A DNA stretch of 64,000 bases, taken from assembly GCA_002483285.1 (NCBI GenBank), contig DLHP01000030.1, positions 137,261 to 201,260 of the forward strand. The letters are read 5' to 3'. The position numbers and the translations under genes were made by a program. The stretch is from Flavobacterium sp. UBA7665 (lineage in GTDB: Bacteria > Bacteroidota > Bacteroidia > Flavobacteriales > Flavobacteriaceae). The notes below the pieces were generated by a model that did not search any database, was not told where the DNA came from, and worked only from the letters and a program-made list of their open reading frames with translations. How positions within the stretch are numbered: position 1 is the stretch's first letter; the number at the start of each line of letters is the position of its first letter. Of the stretch, positions 50,268 to 59,462 are shown in pieces.

Positions 50268-50696
50268 TCAGGCTTTTCTTCTCGGCAACACCATATTGGT
50301 CAATTTGCACAGGCAAACCAGGTTGTCCTGTTCATCGGTGATCCTGATTTCCCAAAGATGGATGCTGCGTCCTTTGTGGATGATCCGCGCCGTAGCCGTC
50401 ACAATCCCGTCGCGTTTCGCCTTAAGGTGATTGGCCGAGATTTCAATTCCACGGACTTCACTTTTCTCCGGATCCACGAACAGCATCGACGCCGCGCTAC
50501 CCACACTTTCGGCCAAAGCCACACTAGCGCCGCCGTGCAACAATCCCATGGGTTGGTGTAACCTGGAGCTGATGGGCATGGTCGCCGTGAGGAAATCTTC
50601 GCCTGCGTCGGTGAAGCGGATTTCGAGGGTTTCCATGAGCGTATTCTTGCACATCTCGTTGCATAGCGCCACCATTTTTTCGTTGTCGAGAGCCAT
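50268..50696 (-). CDS. Hotdog-fold thioesterase (PaaI/MenI-like)
   Basis: Start at 50696 (MALDNEKMVALCNE), giving 142 aa, the usual length of the family; the long upstream frame covers non-coding sequence with heptad repeats. Hotdog core with HQPMGLLHGGASVALAESVGSAA (catalytic region, about 44-66), GIEISANHLKAKRDG (about 77-91) and WEIRITDEQDNLVC near the end. Immediately upstream of menF on the same strand (11-nt gap), so it is probably 1,4-dihydroxy-2-naphthoyl-CoA hydrolase (MenI role) in menaquinone synthesis; a general phenylacetyl- or acyl-CoA thioesterase is the alternative. Confidence 0.8.
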   Translation of the reverse strand: MALDNEKMVALCNEMCKNTLMETLEIRFTDAGEDFLTATMPISSRLHQPMGLLHGGASVALAESVGSAASMLFVDPEKSEVRGIEISANHLKAKRDGIVTATARIIHKGRSIHLWEIRITDEQDNLVCLCKLTNMVLPRRKA

Positions 50697-50727
50697 AATT
50701 TTTTTTGTAAAAGTAATGCTTTGGGAT

Positions 50728-50755
50728 GAAAGTCGAAAGTCAAAAGTCGAAAGTG
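50728..50755. repeat. Four tandem 7-bp units (GAAAGTC type)
   Basis: GAAAGTC, GAAAGTC, AAAAGTC, GAAAGTG in tandem. On the minus strand this reads GACTTTN heptads ending GACTTTCATC, matching a stretch inside purL (55351-55374). Confidence 0.75.
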
Positions 50756-50932
50756 ATGGCGTTGACAATAAACACGAATTGCTGTGGAATAAATGAAATC
50801 CAGCGTTTAAAATTCGTAAATCTTCGCATTGCCTTCGCACATCATTACGAAACAGCAGCGCAAAAACACATAAAGCAAAAAGACTAATATCAATTTTTCT
50901 GCGTTTGCATAATGAATTTCAAATTACCGCAT

Positions 50933-50964
50933 TTTAAAATTTTCAAATTAAATAGCTACTTTTA
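50933..50964 (+). promoter_or_regulatory. Candidate promoter of the beta-helix lipoprotein gene
   Basis: TTTA (50933-50936), 20 nt, TACTTTTA (50957-50964), each one base from consensus; the same -7 sequence as the ftsE promoter. Confidence 0.5.
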
Positions 50965-51013
50965 CCACCCGAGGTCTCGATGGCCCGAACTGTACAACAT
51001 AAAATCCAGCACC

Positions 51014-52567
51014 ATGCGCAAATCTATTTTCGTCCTTTTTCTCGGCATCCTCGTCTCGCTTACTTCCTGCCGCAAAGATTTTGATACTACGCCGAGTAAC
51101 GGAAATTTAACTTTCTCAAAAAACACCGTTTATTTAGATACGATATTCTCGAACATTGGCTCGAGCACCTACATGCTCAAGGTGTACAACAACAGTAGCA
51201 AAGACATCAACATCCCATCCATCAAATTGGCCAAAACCGACTCCAAATACCGGTTGATGGTAGACGGCATGACCGGTGAAGGCAGCAACGGGCGCTATTT
51301 CCCCAACGTTGAACTGCTGGCCAAAGACAGCCTTTTCATTTTTATAGAAACCACCGTCAATATCGCCGATGCCAACCCAACCGATTTCCTATACACCGAT
51401 GAAATAGAATTTGCCTCCACCAGCGGAATCCAAAAAGTAAATCTCGTGACCTTGGTCCAAGACGCTGTGTTTTTATATCCCGCCAAGGACGACCAAGGCG
51501 TCAAGGAAAAATTGCTACTAGGTATTGACGAAGACGGCAAAGAAGTGTATGTCAATGGATTCGAACTCGATTCGGCCGATCCAATCCACGGCGATGAATT
51601 TCATTTTACAAAAGACAAACCTTACGTCATTTACGGATTTGCGGGCATTCCCGCAGGCAAAGAATTGGTTATCGATCCCGGCGCACGTGTGCATTTCCAC
51701 GCCGAATCCGGAATCGTTGTCAAACCCGGAGGTTCTATAAAAGTGGGCGAAGGCTGGACACCACCATCCGATCCCGATCTCAATCCGCTCGAAAATGAAG
51801 TGGTCTTTGAAGGCGACCGTCTCGAACCCGGTTTTGCCGAAACGCCCGGACAATGGTTTGCCGTCTGGATGCTTGATGGTAGCACCGCCAACATCAACCA
51901 TTTGGTACTCAAAAATGCTACTGTTGGAATGCTTATCGAAAAAGCCACCGCGACCATCAGCAATTCACAGATTTACAATTGCGCCAACGTGGGCATCCTT
52001 GGCCGCGAATCCACGATGGTTACGGGAAGTAATCTCGTCGTCAACTATGCGGGACAAGCCTGTGTCGCGTCGATTTCTGGCGGAAACTACGATTTCAGGC
52101 ATTGTACCTTCAACAACAATTGGGGCAGCCCCGACCAAGTTGCCGTGAGCATGAGCAACTACACCCGCGACGACAACAACCTCGTGATCGACGGCAACCT
52201 CAACATGGCCAATTTCTACAATTGCATCATTTACGGATCCAACCGCGTGGAGTTGTACCTCGATAAGGCAGGCGATGGTAATTATATTACCGATTTCAGG
52301 AACTGTTTGGTCAAATTCAATGACGCCGGAACCGGAATCTCAGGTGACGCTTGGTACAACCAGGTCAGGCAAGAACTGGACGGTAACAAGCTCAACCTTG
52401 ACCCGTTGTTCAAAAATCGTTTTGCCAATAATCTACGCATCTTTGACAATTCACCGGCACACGAGTTTCCTGGGACAGACGTGGGCGTAGCCAATGATAT
52501 TTTAGGCACACCGCGAACTCCGACGTTTGATTTGGGCGCATACCAAAGCGTTCCCGTACCCAACTAA
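51014..52567 (+). CDS. Lipoprotein with right-handed parallel beta-helix
   Basis: Start at 51014 (MRKSIFVLFLGILVSLTSC): lipoprotein signal peptide with the lipobox Cys at residue 19 (LTSCRKDF); 517 aa. The frame extends upstream but without a signal. About 30-150 is a beta-rich region (choice-of-anchor-like). About 210-460 carries short repeated strands typical of parallel beta-helices (IVVKPGGSIKVG, ANINHLVLKNATVGMLIEKATATISNSQIYNC, NMANFYNCIIYGSN). Such helices often bind or cleave polysaccharides, but no catalytic residues of known polysaccharide lyases were recognised. Probably anchored in the outer membrane. Ends with a Pro-Val-Pro-Asn tail. Confidence 0.7.
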   Translation: MRKSIFVLFLGILVSLTSCRKDFDTTPSNGNLTFSKNTVYLDTIFSNIGSSTYMLKVYNNSSKDINIPSIKLAKTDSKYRLMVDGMTGEGSNGRYFPNVELLAKDSLFIFIETTVNIADANPTDFLYTDEIEFASTSGIQKVNLVTLVQDAVFLYPAKDDQGVKEKLLLGIDEDGKEVYVNGFELDSADPIHGDEFHFTKDKPYVIYGFAGIPAGKELVIDPGARVHFHAESGIVVKPGGSIKVGEGWTPPSDPDLNPLENEVVFEGDRLEPGFAETPGQWFAVWMLDGSTANINHLVLKNATVGMLIEKATATISNSQIYNCANVGILGRESTMVTGSNLVVNYAGQACVASISGGNYDFRHCTFNNNWGSPDQVAVSMSNYTRDDNNLVIDGNLNMANFYNCIIYGSNRVELYLDKAGDGNYITDFRNCLVKFNDAGTGISGDAWYNQVRQELDGNKLNLDPLFKNRFANNLRIFDNSPAHEFPGTDVGVANDILGTPRTPTFDLGAYQSVPVPN

Positions 52568-52593
52568 TTGTTTACAAATCGGGATAAATCTTG

Positions 52594-52625
52594 CTTGCGG
52601 TTTGTGTTTTTTTAAACTAAATTTG
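52594..52625 (+). promoter_or_regulatory. Sigma-A promoter of purL
   Basis: CTTG (52594-52597), 20 nt, TAAATTTG (52618-52625); -7 box exact. ATG 26 nt downstream. No purine riboswitch-like structure is seen in the short leader. Confidence 0.65.
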
Positions 52626-52651
52626 CGCACAACAACACAACTCACCACGCA

Positions 52652-55600
52652 ATGATTTATTTTTTCGGCAACGAAAACGACACCGTTTTTGCAGTCCAGA
52701 CCCAAGGGCCGATTTCGGCAGAAAACACCTCAAAATTAAACTGGCTTTTTGGCCAATCGCATCAACTAGAAAAATCCGTCCTGACGGATTTTTTTGTTGG
52801 CCCACGTGCCGCGATGGTCACGCCCTGGAGTACGAATGCCGTAGAAATCACCCAAAACATGGGTATTGACGGGATTGTCCGCATTGAGGAATTTCACAAA
52901 GTAGATGCTGGCTTTTCTGATTTCGACCCGATGCTGTCGCAGAAATACGCCCAGCTCGATCAGGAAATCTACACGATAAACATCCAACCCGAAGCCGTAC
53001 TCGAAATCGACGATATCGCTACCTACAACCAAAAAGAAGGTTTAGCGTTAAACTCGGAAGAAGTCGATTACCTGAACAATCTTTCGCGCAAAATCAACCG
53101 AAAGCTTACCGATTCTGAAGTGTTCGGATTCTCACAAGTCAATTCTGAACATTGCCGCCATAAGATTTTCAATGGCACTTTTGTCATCGACGGAATAGAA
53201 AAAGAATCTTCGCTATTCAAACTCATCAAAAAAACGTCATCCGAAAATCCCAACGACATCGTTTCGGCCTACAAAGACAACGTAGCGTTCATCAAAGGCC
53301 CGACTGTGGAGCAATTCGCACCCAAATCGGCCGACAAACCCGACTTTTACGAAAAGAAAAATTTTGATTCTGTGATTTCGCTCAAAGCCGAAACGCATAA
53401 TTTCCCCACGACCGTAGAGCCTTTCAACGGCGCGGCAACCGGTTCGGGTGGAGAAATCCGCGACCGATTGGCTGGCGGACAGGGTTCTTTGCCACTCGCG
53501 GGAACGGCCGTTTACATGACTTCCTACTCACGCCTCAACGAGCAACGCGGCTGGGAAAAAGGCATGCCCGAACGCAAATGGCTGTACCAAACACCGATTG
53601 ACATTTTAATCAAGGCCTCGAACGGCGCCTCGGACTTTGGGAACAAATTCGGCCAACCGTTAATTACAGGCTCGGTACTCACTTTTGAACACAACGAAAA
53701 CAACCGCAGGCTCGGCTACGACAAAGTCATCATGCAGGCTGGCGGCATCGGTTATGGTAAAGCCGAACAATCCATCAAACACAAACCGTCCGAAGGCGAT
53801 AAAATCGTCATCCTTGGCGGAGAAAACTACCGGATTGGTATGGGTGGCGCAGCAGTTTCCTCGGCAGATACCGGCGCTTTCAGTTCGGGTATTGAACTCA
53901 ATGCGATCCAACGCTCGAACCCTGAAATGCAGAAACGTGCGGCCAACGCGATTCGTGGGATGGTTGAAAGCGACGTAAACCAGATTGTCTCAATCCACGA
54001 CCACGGTGCGGGCGGACATTTGAACTGCCTGTCGGAGCTAGTGGAAGAAACCGGAGGATTGATTGACCTCGACAAATTACCTGTTGGTGACCCGACGCTT
54101 TCGGCCAAGGAAATTATCGGGAATGAATCGCAGGAGCGCATGGGACTCGTGATCGGCAAAGACAACCTCGACTTATTGCAAAAAATTGCAGACCGCGAAC
54201 GCTCGCCGATGTACGCCGTTGGTGACGTGACGAGCAACCACCGATTTACTTTCGAATCGAAAACCACTGGCGAAAAACCGATGGATTTTGCCCTAGAAGA
54301 TATGTTCGGCAGTTCTCCAAAAACCATCATGGCCGACAAAACCATCGACCGCCAGTACGCTGAAATCGATTATTCAACACAAAATATACCAACCTACCTC
54401 AAACAGGTCTTACAGCTCGAAGCCGTGGCCTGTAAGGATTGGCTCACCAATAAAGTCGACCGTTGCGTAGGCGGGAAAGTCGCCAAACAGCAATGCGCCG
54501 GACCGTTGCAATTGCCGCTCAACAATGTGGGCGTGATGGCCTTGGACTACAATGGCAAGGAAGGAGTGGCCACTTCGATTGGGCATGCGCCGATTGCCGC
54601 GCTGATTGATCCGGCTGCGGGAAGCCGCGTCGCGATTGGAGAATCGCTATCCAACATCATCTGGGCGCCAATTAAAAACAACCTCAAAGGCATTTCGTTG
54701 TCGGCCAATTGGATGTGGGCGTGTAAAAATGAAGGCGAGGATGCGCGTTTGTACGAAGCGGTTAAAGCCTGTTCGGATTTCGCCATCGCGCTAGGCATCA
54801 ACATTCCGACTGGGAAAGACTCTTTGTCGATGAAACAAAAATATCCCGATGGCGACGTGATTGCACCCGGAACTGTTATCATTTCGGCAGCCGGAAACTG
54901 TACCGATATCACCAAAGTTGTCGAACCTGTTTTGCAAAAAGACGGCGGCTCAATTTACTATATCAATTTGTCGCAGGACGATTTTAAACTGGGCGGCTCG
55001 TCGTTTGCGCAGGTTTTGAATAAAATTGGGAAAGAAACACCTACCATCAAAGATGCGTCATTCTTCAAAAGCGCTTTCAATACCATACAGGAATTGATCC
55101 TCGACAACCAGATTCTTGCCGGACACGACATCGGCAGCGGCGGGCTCGTAACTACGTTGCTTGAAATGTGTTTTGCCGATTTGGATTTGGGCGCACAAAT
55201 CAACCTCGACGAATTCGGTGAAAAAGACCCGGTTAAAATCCTGTTCTCCGAAAATATCGGGATTGTTTTCCAGGCAAAAGACGATACTATTGTAGAACAG
55301 AAATTGCAGGGAATCGAATACTTCAAAATCGGGAACGTCACCAGTCAAGCGACTTTAGACTTTAGACTTTCATCGTTCAACTTCCAATTCGACATTCCCG
55401 AGTACCGCGACTACTGGTTTGAGACCTCTTACCTGCTCGACCGCAAACAATCCAAAAATGGAATGGCCGAGGAACGCTACAACAATTACAAAAACCAGCC
55501 TTTACAGTATACTTTCCCGACACATTTTACGGGAAAAAAACCGGTTATAGACCATTCAAAACCACGCCCAAAAGCCGCCATCATCCGTGAGAAAGGAAGT

Positions 55601-56311
55601 AATTCTGAACGCGAAATGGCCAACGCCATGTACCTCGCCGGATTCGATGTAAAGGATGTCCACATGACCGATTTGATTTCGGGTCGCGAAACCTTAGAAG
55701 ACATCCAATTCATTGGTGCGGTGGGTGGATTCTCGAATTCGGATGTACTCGGTTCGGCCAAAGGTTGGGCGGGCGCGTTCTTGTACAACGAGAAAGCCAA
55801 AACCGCGCTCGACAATTTCTTTAAGCGCGAAGACACTTTATCGGTTGGGATTTGTAACGGTTGCCAGCTGTTTATGGAATTGGGCGTAATCAATCCCGAG
55901 CATGAAATCCATGGCAAAATGCTACACAACACGAGCCAGAAACACGAAAGCATTTTTACGTCGGTAACCATCGCAAAAAACAATTCAATCATGCTTAAAA
56001 CCCTTGCCGGAAGTACGCTCGGCGTTTGGGTATCGCATGGCGAAGGAAAATTCCATCTGCCGCACGAGGAAGGGAATTATGGGATTGTGGCCAAATACGC
56101 TTACGACGATTATCCGGCCAACCCGAATGGTTCGCACTACAGTACTGCGATGATTTGCGACAAAACCGGCAGGCATTTGGTGATGATGCCGCATATTGAA
56201 CGCTCGACTTTTTCGTGGAACTGGGCGCATTACCCAAAAGACAGAAACGACGAAGTTTCGCCATGGCACGAGGCATTTGTCAACGCGCGACTGTGGATTC
56301 AAAATAAGTAA
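52652..56311 (+). CDS. purL: Phosphoribosylformylglycinamidine synthase, large single-chain form
   Basis: Converts FGAR, glutamine and ATP to FGAM in purine synthesis; cytoplasmic. 1219 aa, the long PurL form with its own glutaminase, so no separate PurQ or PurS is needed. N-terminal region contains SEHCRHKIFNG (about 166-176). The ATP/FGAR half has AETHNFPTTVEPFNGAATGSGGEIRD (about 246-271). The second half has KDSLSMKQKYPDG. The C-terminal class I glutaminase (about 965-1219) has nucleophile Cys in GICNGCQLFMEL (about 1066-1077) and the His/Glu of HGEGKFHLPH (about 1130). At residues 901-908 the gene carries a GACTTTN heptad repeat (see separate entry). Confidence 0.95.
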   Translation: MIYFFGNENDTVFAVQTQGPISAENTSKLNWLFGQSHQLEKSVLTDFFVGPRAAMVTPWSTNAVEITQNMGIDGIVRIEEFHKVDAGFSDFDPMLSQKYAQLDQEIYTINIQPEAVLEIDDIATYNQKEGLALNSEEVDYLNNLSRKINRKLTDSEVFGFSQVNSEHCRHKIFNGTFVIDGIEKESSLFKLIKKTSSENPNDIVSAYKDNVAFIKGPTVEQFAPKSADKPDFYEKKNFDSVISLKAETHNFPTTVEPFNGAATGSGGEIRDRLAGGQGSLPLAGTAVYMTSYSRLNEQRGWEKGMPERKWLYQTPIDILIKASNGASDFGNKFGQPLITGSVLTFEHNENNRRLGYDKVIMQAGGIGYGKAEQSIKHKPSEGDKIVILGGENYRIGMGGAAVSSADTGAFSSGIELNAIQRSNPEMQKRAANAIRGMVESDVNQIVSIHDHGAGGHLNCLSELVEETGGLIDLDKLPVGDPTLSAKEIIGNESQERMGLVIGKDNLDLLQKIADRERSPMYAVGDVTSNHRFTFESKTTGEKPMDFALEDMFGSSPKTIMADKTIDRQYAEIDYSTQNIPTYLKQVLQLEAVACKDWLTNKVDRCVGGKVAKQQCAGPLQLPLNNVGVMALDYNGKEGVATSIGHAPIAALIDPAAGSRVAIGESLSNIIWAPIKNNLKGISLSANWMWACKNEGEDARLYEAVKACSDFAIALGINIPTGKDSLSMKQKYPDGDVIAPGTVIISAAGNCTDITKVVEPVLQKDGGSIYYINLSQDDFKLGGSSFAQVLNKIGKETPTIKDASFFKSAFNTIQELILDNQILAGHDIGSGGLVTTLLEMCFADLDLGAQINLDEFGEKDPVKILFSENIGIVFQAKDDTIVEQKLQGIEYFKIGNVTSQATLDFRLSSFNFQFDIPEYRDYWFETSYLLDRKQSKNGMAEERYNNYKNQPLQYTFPTHFTGKKPVIDHSKPRPKAAIIREKGSNSEREMANAMYLAGFDVKDVHMTDLISGRETLEDIQFIGAVGGFSNSDVLGSAKGWAGAFLYNEKAKTALDNFFKREDTLSVGICNGCQLFMELGVINPEHEIHGKMLHNTSQKHESIFTSVTIAKNNSIMLKTLAGSTLGVWVSHGEGKFHLPHEEGNYGIVAKYAYDDYPANPNGSHYSTAMICDKTGRHLVMMPHIERSTFSWNWAHYPKDRNDEVSPWHEAFVNARLWIQNK
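55351..55374 (+). repeat. Heptad repeat inside purL
   Basis: GACTTTA, GACTTTA, GACTTTC followed by ATC, in frame, encoding TLDFRLS (residues 901-907). It is nearly the same as the intergenic repeat at 50728-50755 read on the minus strand. In the related PurL proteins I recall, this loop between the synthetase core and glutaminase region varies. Confidence 0.6.
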
Positions 56312-56319
56312 TATATTTG
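56312..56319 (+). promoter_or_regulatory. -7 promoter element of the M14 peptidase gene
   Basis: TATATTTG, exact consensus, overlapping the purL stop region and 23 nt before the ATG at 56342. No -33 box at the expected place. Confidence 0.45.
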
Positions 56320-56341
56320 TCTGGAATCCAATCCCCAGACC

Positions 56342-58693
56342 ATGAAAAAGCTATTATTTGCCTTATTACTTTTGCCTTTCGCGTTGTTGGCGCAAGTCAA
56401 TCCCGAGAAATACCATCGCGCCAAAATTACCTACCAAACTGTTGAGAATTTAAAAAAATTGCAGGCGGCAGGGCTGGCCATGGACCACGGCATCCATAAA
56501 GCGGGTTATTCTATTGTTTCGGATTTTTCGGATTCTGAAATCCAGAAGGCGCGCGATTTAGGAATTCCTGTAAGCATTGAGATTGCCGATGTGCAGCAGT
56601 ATTACGCCGCGCAAAACAACAGCCAAAACCTCGTGGCGGCCAATCCGGCAAACACTTCTTGTAGCGCTTTCATTGATTATCCTACACCGTTTAATTTCGG
56701 GCTGGGCTCGATGGCGGGCTATTTCACTTATGATGAAATGTTGCAACAGTTAGACAATATGCGCAGTTTTCGTCCGGATTTGATTTCCCAGAAAGCCGAT
56801 GTTGGTAGCTTCCTGACTTCGGAAGGTCGTGCCTTGCAGTGGGTCAAACTCACTAAAAACCCAGAATCGATCAATACGCGGCCACAGGTTTTATACACGG
56901 CCGTACACCACGCGCGCGAACCGATTTCATTGTCGGAAACCATTTTTTATATGTGGTACCTGCTGGAGAATTACGACACCAATCCAGAAGTGCAATACCT
57001 TGTCGACAACACCGAAATGTATTTTATCCCGGTGGTGAATCCTGATGGCTATGTTTACAACAACACGACCAATCCGAATGGTTTTGGTATGTGGCGCAAG
57101 AACCGACGTATTTTAGATACCGGCATCGGCGTAGACAACAACCGCAATTACGATTATTGGATCAGCGGCAATGCGGCGCAAAGTGTCTGGAACACGCTAG
57201 GTGTCTCTGCCGACGTGAACAGTGAAGTGTATCCCGGAACCGCAACGTTCTCCGAACCCGAAACCCAAGCCGTAAAGTTTTTTGTAGAAAGCCACAATTT
57301 CAAGCTCGCACTCAATGCGCACACTTTCAGCGATTTGTTGTTGTATCCTTTTGGATATGACCTCAATGTACCGAGTCCGGATGACGCGTATTATAAAAAG
57401 ATTTCGGCGCTTATGGTATCCAACAACAACCTCACCAACGAAATCGCGTCGGCTTTGTATGCGGCTTCGGGCAGTTCGGATGATTTCATGTACGGACAGA
57501 CCATGAACCACGATAAGATTTTCGCTTTTACGCCCGAAATCGGCGACTCTTTTTGGCCGTCGGCTTCGCAGATTGTTCCGCTGTGCAACAAAATGGTATT
57601 TACGAATTTGACCACCGCAAGACTCGCGCTCGCTTACGGCAAACTCACCGATAAGACGCCCGAATACCTGGGTAGCACAGCCGTGGTCAATACCAATTTT
57701 GAACTCGAACGTTTGGGTTTGGATGGCAATGGCAATTTTACGGTGAGCATTAACCCAATCTCGTCCAACATTTTGGCGGTAGGAGCACCTTTCTCTGTCA
57801 ACGGCATGGCGGTTTCTGATGTGGCTACTGCGAGTATTTCATTGCAGATGGCACCCGGAACGAGCAGCAATGACCTTGTTACTTTCGAGTTTTTGGTTGA
57901 CAATGGCGGTTATACCGACCGCCAACTCGTTACCAAAAAATTCGGTGCTTTACAAACCATCATCAACGACAGCGGTAGCGCAATCGCACCAAACTGGATT
58001 GGTTCGACTTGGGCAACCACGACCGAAGCGTTTGTTTCGGCACCCACATCGATTACCGATTCCCCTTCTAATTTTTACGCCAACAATTCCAACAAAAATA
58101 TCCGGCTTTCGGCTCCGATCAACCTGACCGCCGTTGCTGGCGCCACCGCCACTTTTGCTGCGAAATGGGAGCTTGAAGGCAATTACGATTATGTGACTTT
58201 TGATGTATCGACCGACAATGGCGTGACCTGGATACCGCAGTGTGGAAAATTCACCCGCCCGATTGACCAGATCCCAGCTTTCACCGGATTCCAAACCACT
58301 TGGGTCAATGAGGAAATCAGCTTGAGTGATTACGCCGGACAAACGATTCGGGTACGTTTTCGTTTGATTTCGGATGGCGCGGTGAACTACGATGGGTTTT
58401 ATTTCGATGATTTTAAGGTGAATATCCTGCAGAATTCGGTGCTTGGCACTTCGGCTGCAACACTTTCTCCTTTCCGCATTTATCCAAATCCGGCGGCATC
58501 GGCACTACACATCAACACTACTAAAAGCGGCTATTCGGTGAAGCTATTCAACAGCATCGGGCAATTGGTGTTTTCAAAATCCAATAATGATGGACTGCAA
58601 ACCCTTGATGTGAGTACATTGAATCAAGGTGTTTACCTGATACAACTCGAAGCCGACGATTTCACCGAAACACAAAAATTCATCAAGGACTAA
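56342..58693 (+). CDS. M14 zinc carboxypeptidase with T9SS type A C-terminal domain
   Basis: 783 aa secreted exopeptidase. Signal peptide MKKLLFALLLLPFALLAQ (cleavage about 18). Propeptide-like region to about 115. Catalytic M14 domain about 120-440: zinc ligands H190 and E193 in VHHAREPIS, third ligand H327 in LNAHTFSD, substrate residues in NRNYDY (268-273), and the catalytic Glu at about 399 in FTPEIGDSF. A beta-rich middle (about 460-700) includes DFDVSTDNGVTW-like MAM/jellyroll features. The last about 75 residues (FRIYPNPAASALHI...GVYLIQLEADDFTETQKFIKD) are a classical T9SS type A sorting domain, so it is exported across the outer membrane and probably anchored. Followed 10 nt later by DUF3667. 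Confidence 0.9.
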   Translation: MKKLLFALLLLPFALLAQVNPEKYHRAKITYQTVENLKKLQAAGLAMDHGIHKAGYSIVSDFSDSEIQKARDLGIPVSIEIADVQQYYAAQNNSQNLVAANPANTSCSAFIDYPTPFNFGLGSMAGYFTYDEMLQQLDNMRSFRPDLISQKADVGSFLTSEGRALQWVKLTKNPESINTRPQVLYTAVHHAREPISLSETIFYMWYLLENYDTNPEVQYLVDNTEMYFIPVVNPDGYVYNNTTNPNGFGMWRKNRRILDTGIGVDNNRNYDYWISGNAAQSVWNTLGVSADVNSEVYPGTATFSEPETQAVKFFVESHNFKLALNAHTFSDLLLYPFGYDLNVPSPDDAYYKKISALMVSNNNLTNEIASALYAASGSSDDFMYGQTMNHDKIFAFTPEIGDSFWPSASQIVPLCNKMVFTNLTTARLALAYGKLTDKTPEYLGSTAVVNTNFELERLGLDGNGNFTVSINPISSNILAVGAPFSVNGMAVSDVATASISLQMAPGTSSNDLVTFEFLVDNGGYTDRQLVTKKFGALQTIINDSGSAIAPNWIGSTWATTTEAFVSAPTSITDSPSNFYANNSNKNIRLSAPINLTAVAGATATFAAKWELEGNYDYVTFDVSTDNGVTWIPQCGKFTRPIDQIPAFTGFQTTWVNEEISLSDYAGQTIRVRFRLISDGAVNYDGFYFDDFKVNILQNSVLGTSAATLSPFRIYPNPAASALHINTTKSGYSVKLFNSIGQLVFSKSNNDGLQTLDVSTLNQGVYLIQLEADDFTETQKFIKD

Positions 58694-58703
58694 CTTCAAA
58701 GCC

Positions 58704-59462
58704 ATGCACAGCCATTGTTTGAACTGCTACCACGAAACCAAAGGAAAATTCTGCCAGAACTGTGGACAAAAAACCGATACGCACCGCATTGCACTCGGCC
58801 ATTTTTTAACGCACGACCTCATGCACGGCGTATGGCATTTAGAAAAGGGAATTTTGTTTACGATCAAGGAAATTTTTGCGCGACCCGGACAGGCGGCGCT
58901 GGATTACATCAAAGGCAAAAGGATTCGGTATTACAACGTATTTTATTTGTCGTTGCTGCTGATTGGTTTGAATATCCTCTTGTCGCATTTTTTCAACAGC
59001 ATTCATCCACAAACCGAGGAAACGACTAAGGATTCAAAGGCCATCCTGCTTTTTCTTGAAAAAAATGTCAAAATCATCTTGCTTTGTGTGGTTCCGGTCA
59101 TCGCGCTCAATGCGATGCTGATTTTTAGAAGGCTCAAACTCAATTTTGCCGAACATCTGATTTTGGGTGGATTCAACCTCGCAGGAATGCTCATCATTAA
59201 CGTCTGGCTGATTTTTTTCAGTTTCCTGAACACTTATGATACGCCCGCTTTTTTGGGATTTATGGAAGCGGTATCATTCTTTGCGTGTTTGCTTTTCCCA
59301 GTGTGGGTATATTTCAACGCAACCAAAGGCCTATACAAATTTGGCGGCTTCGTTTGGAGATTCCTCTTATTTTATCTGTTGCTGTGGATCGAAATTATCG
59401 CAGTTTTGGTCTACCTCGCCCTACTGCTTACGGGCAAGACCGATTTGTACATCAACATCTAA
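58704..59462 (+). CDS. DUF3667 membrane protein (paralogue 2)
   Basis: 252 aa. Same architecture as the protein at 43653: zinc ribbon CLNC...CQNCGQ (about 5-23), a core H.L.HDLMHGVWHLEKGILFTIKEIFARPGQAALDYIKGKR, then about five hydrophobic segments. It lacks the long charged insertion of paralogue 1. It lies 10 nt after the M14 peptidase gene, so the two are probably co-transcribed. Function unknown; the convergent phosphatase gene overlaps its last 4 nt. Confidence 0.8.
   Translation: MHSHCLNCYHETKGKFCQNCGQKTDTHRIALGHFLTHDLMHGVWHLEKGILFTIKEIFARPGQAALDYIKGKRIRYYNVFYLSLLLIGLNILLSHFFNSIHPQTEETTKDSKAILLFLEKNVKIILLCVVPVIALNAMLIFRRLKLNFAEHLILGGFNLAGMLIINVWLIFFSFLNTYDTPAFLGFMEAVSFFACLLFPVWVYFNATKGLYKFGGFVWRFLLFYLLLWIEIIAVLVYLALLLTGKTDLYINI

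Larger units (their letters stand above)
50697..51013. other. Divergent intergenic region with heptad repeat and a promoter
   Basis: 317 nt between the thioesterase and lipoprotein starts. Contains the heptad repeat at 50728-50755 and one supported promoter (50933-50964, plus strand). Reading frames here (for example 50912 onward) are extensions of the real genes without coding features. Confidence 0.5.

Noticed and set aside
50728..50755. Heptad array considered as a CRISPR-like repeat
   Set aside because: Units are 7 bp and contiguous, with no spacers and no cas genes anywhere in the window.
50697..50840. 48-codon extension of the thioesterase
   Set aside because: It translates the heptad repeat into SLSTFDFRLSS-like residues unrelated to the hotdog fold.
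52626..52651. Purine riboswitch upstream of purL
   Set aside because: The leader from the predicted start to the ATG is only about 20 nt, too short for an aptamer.
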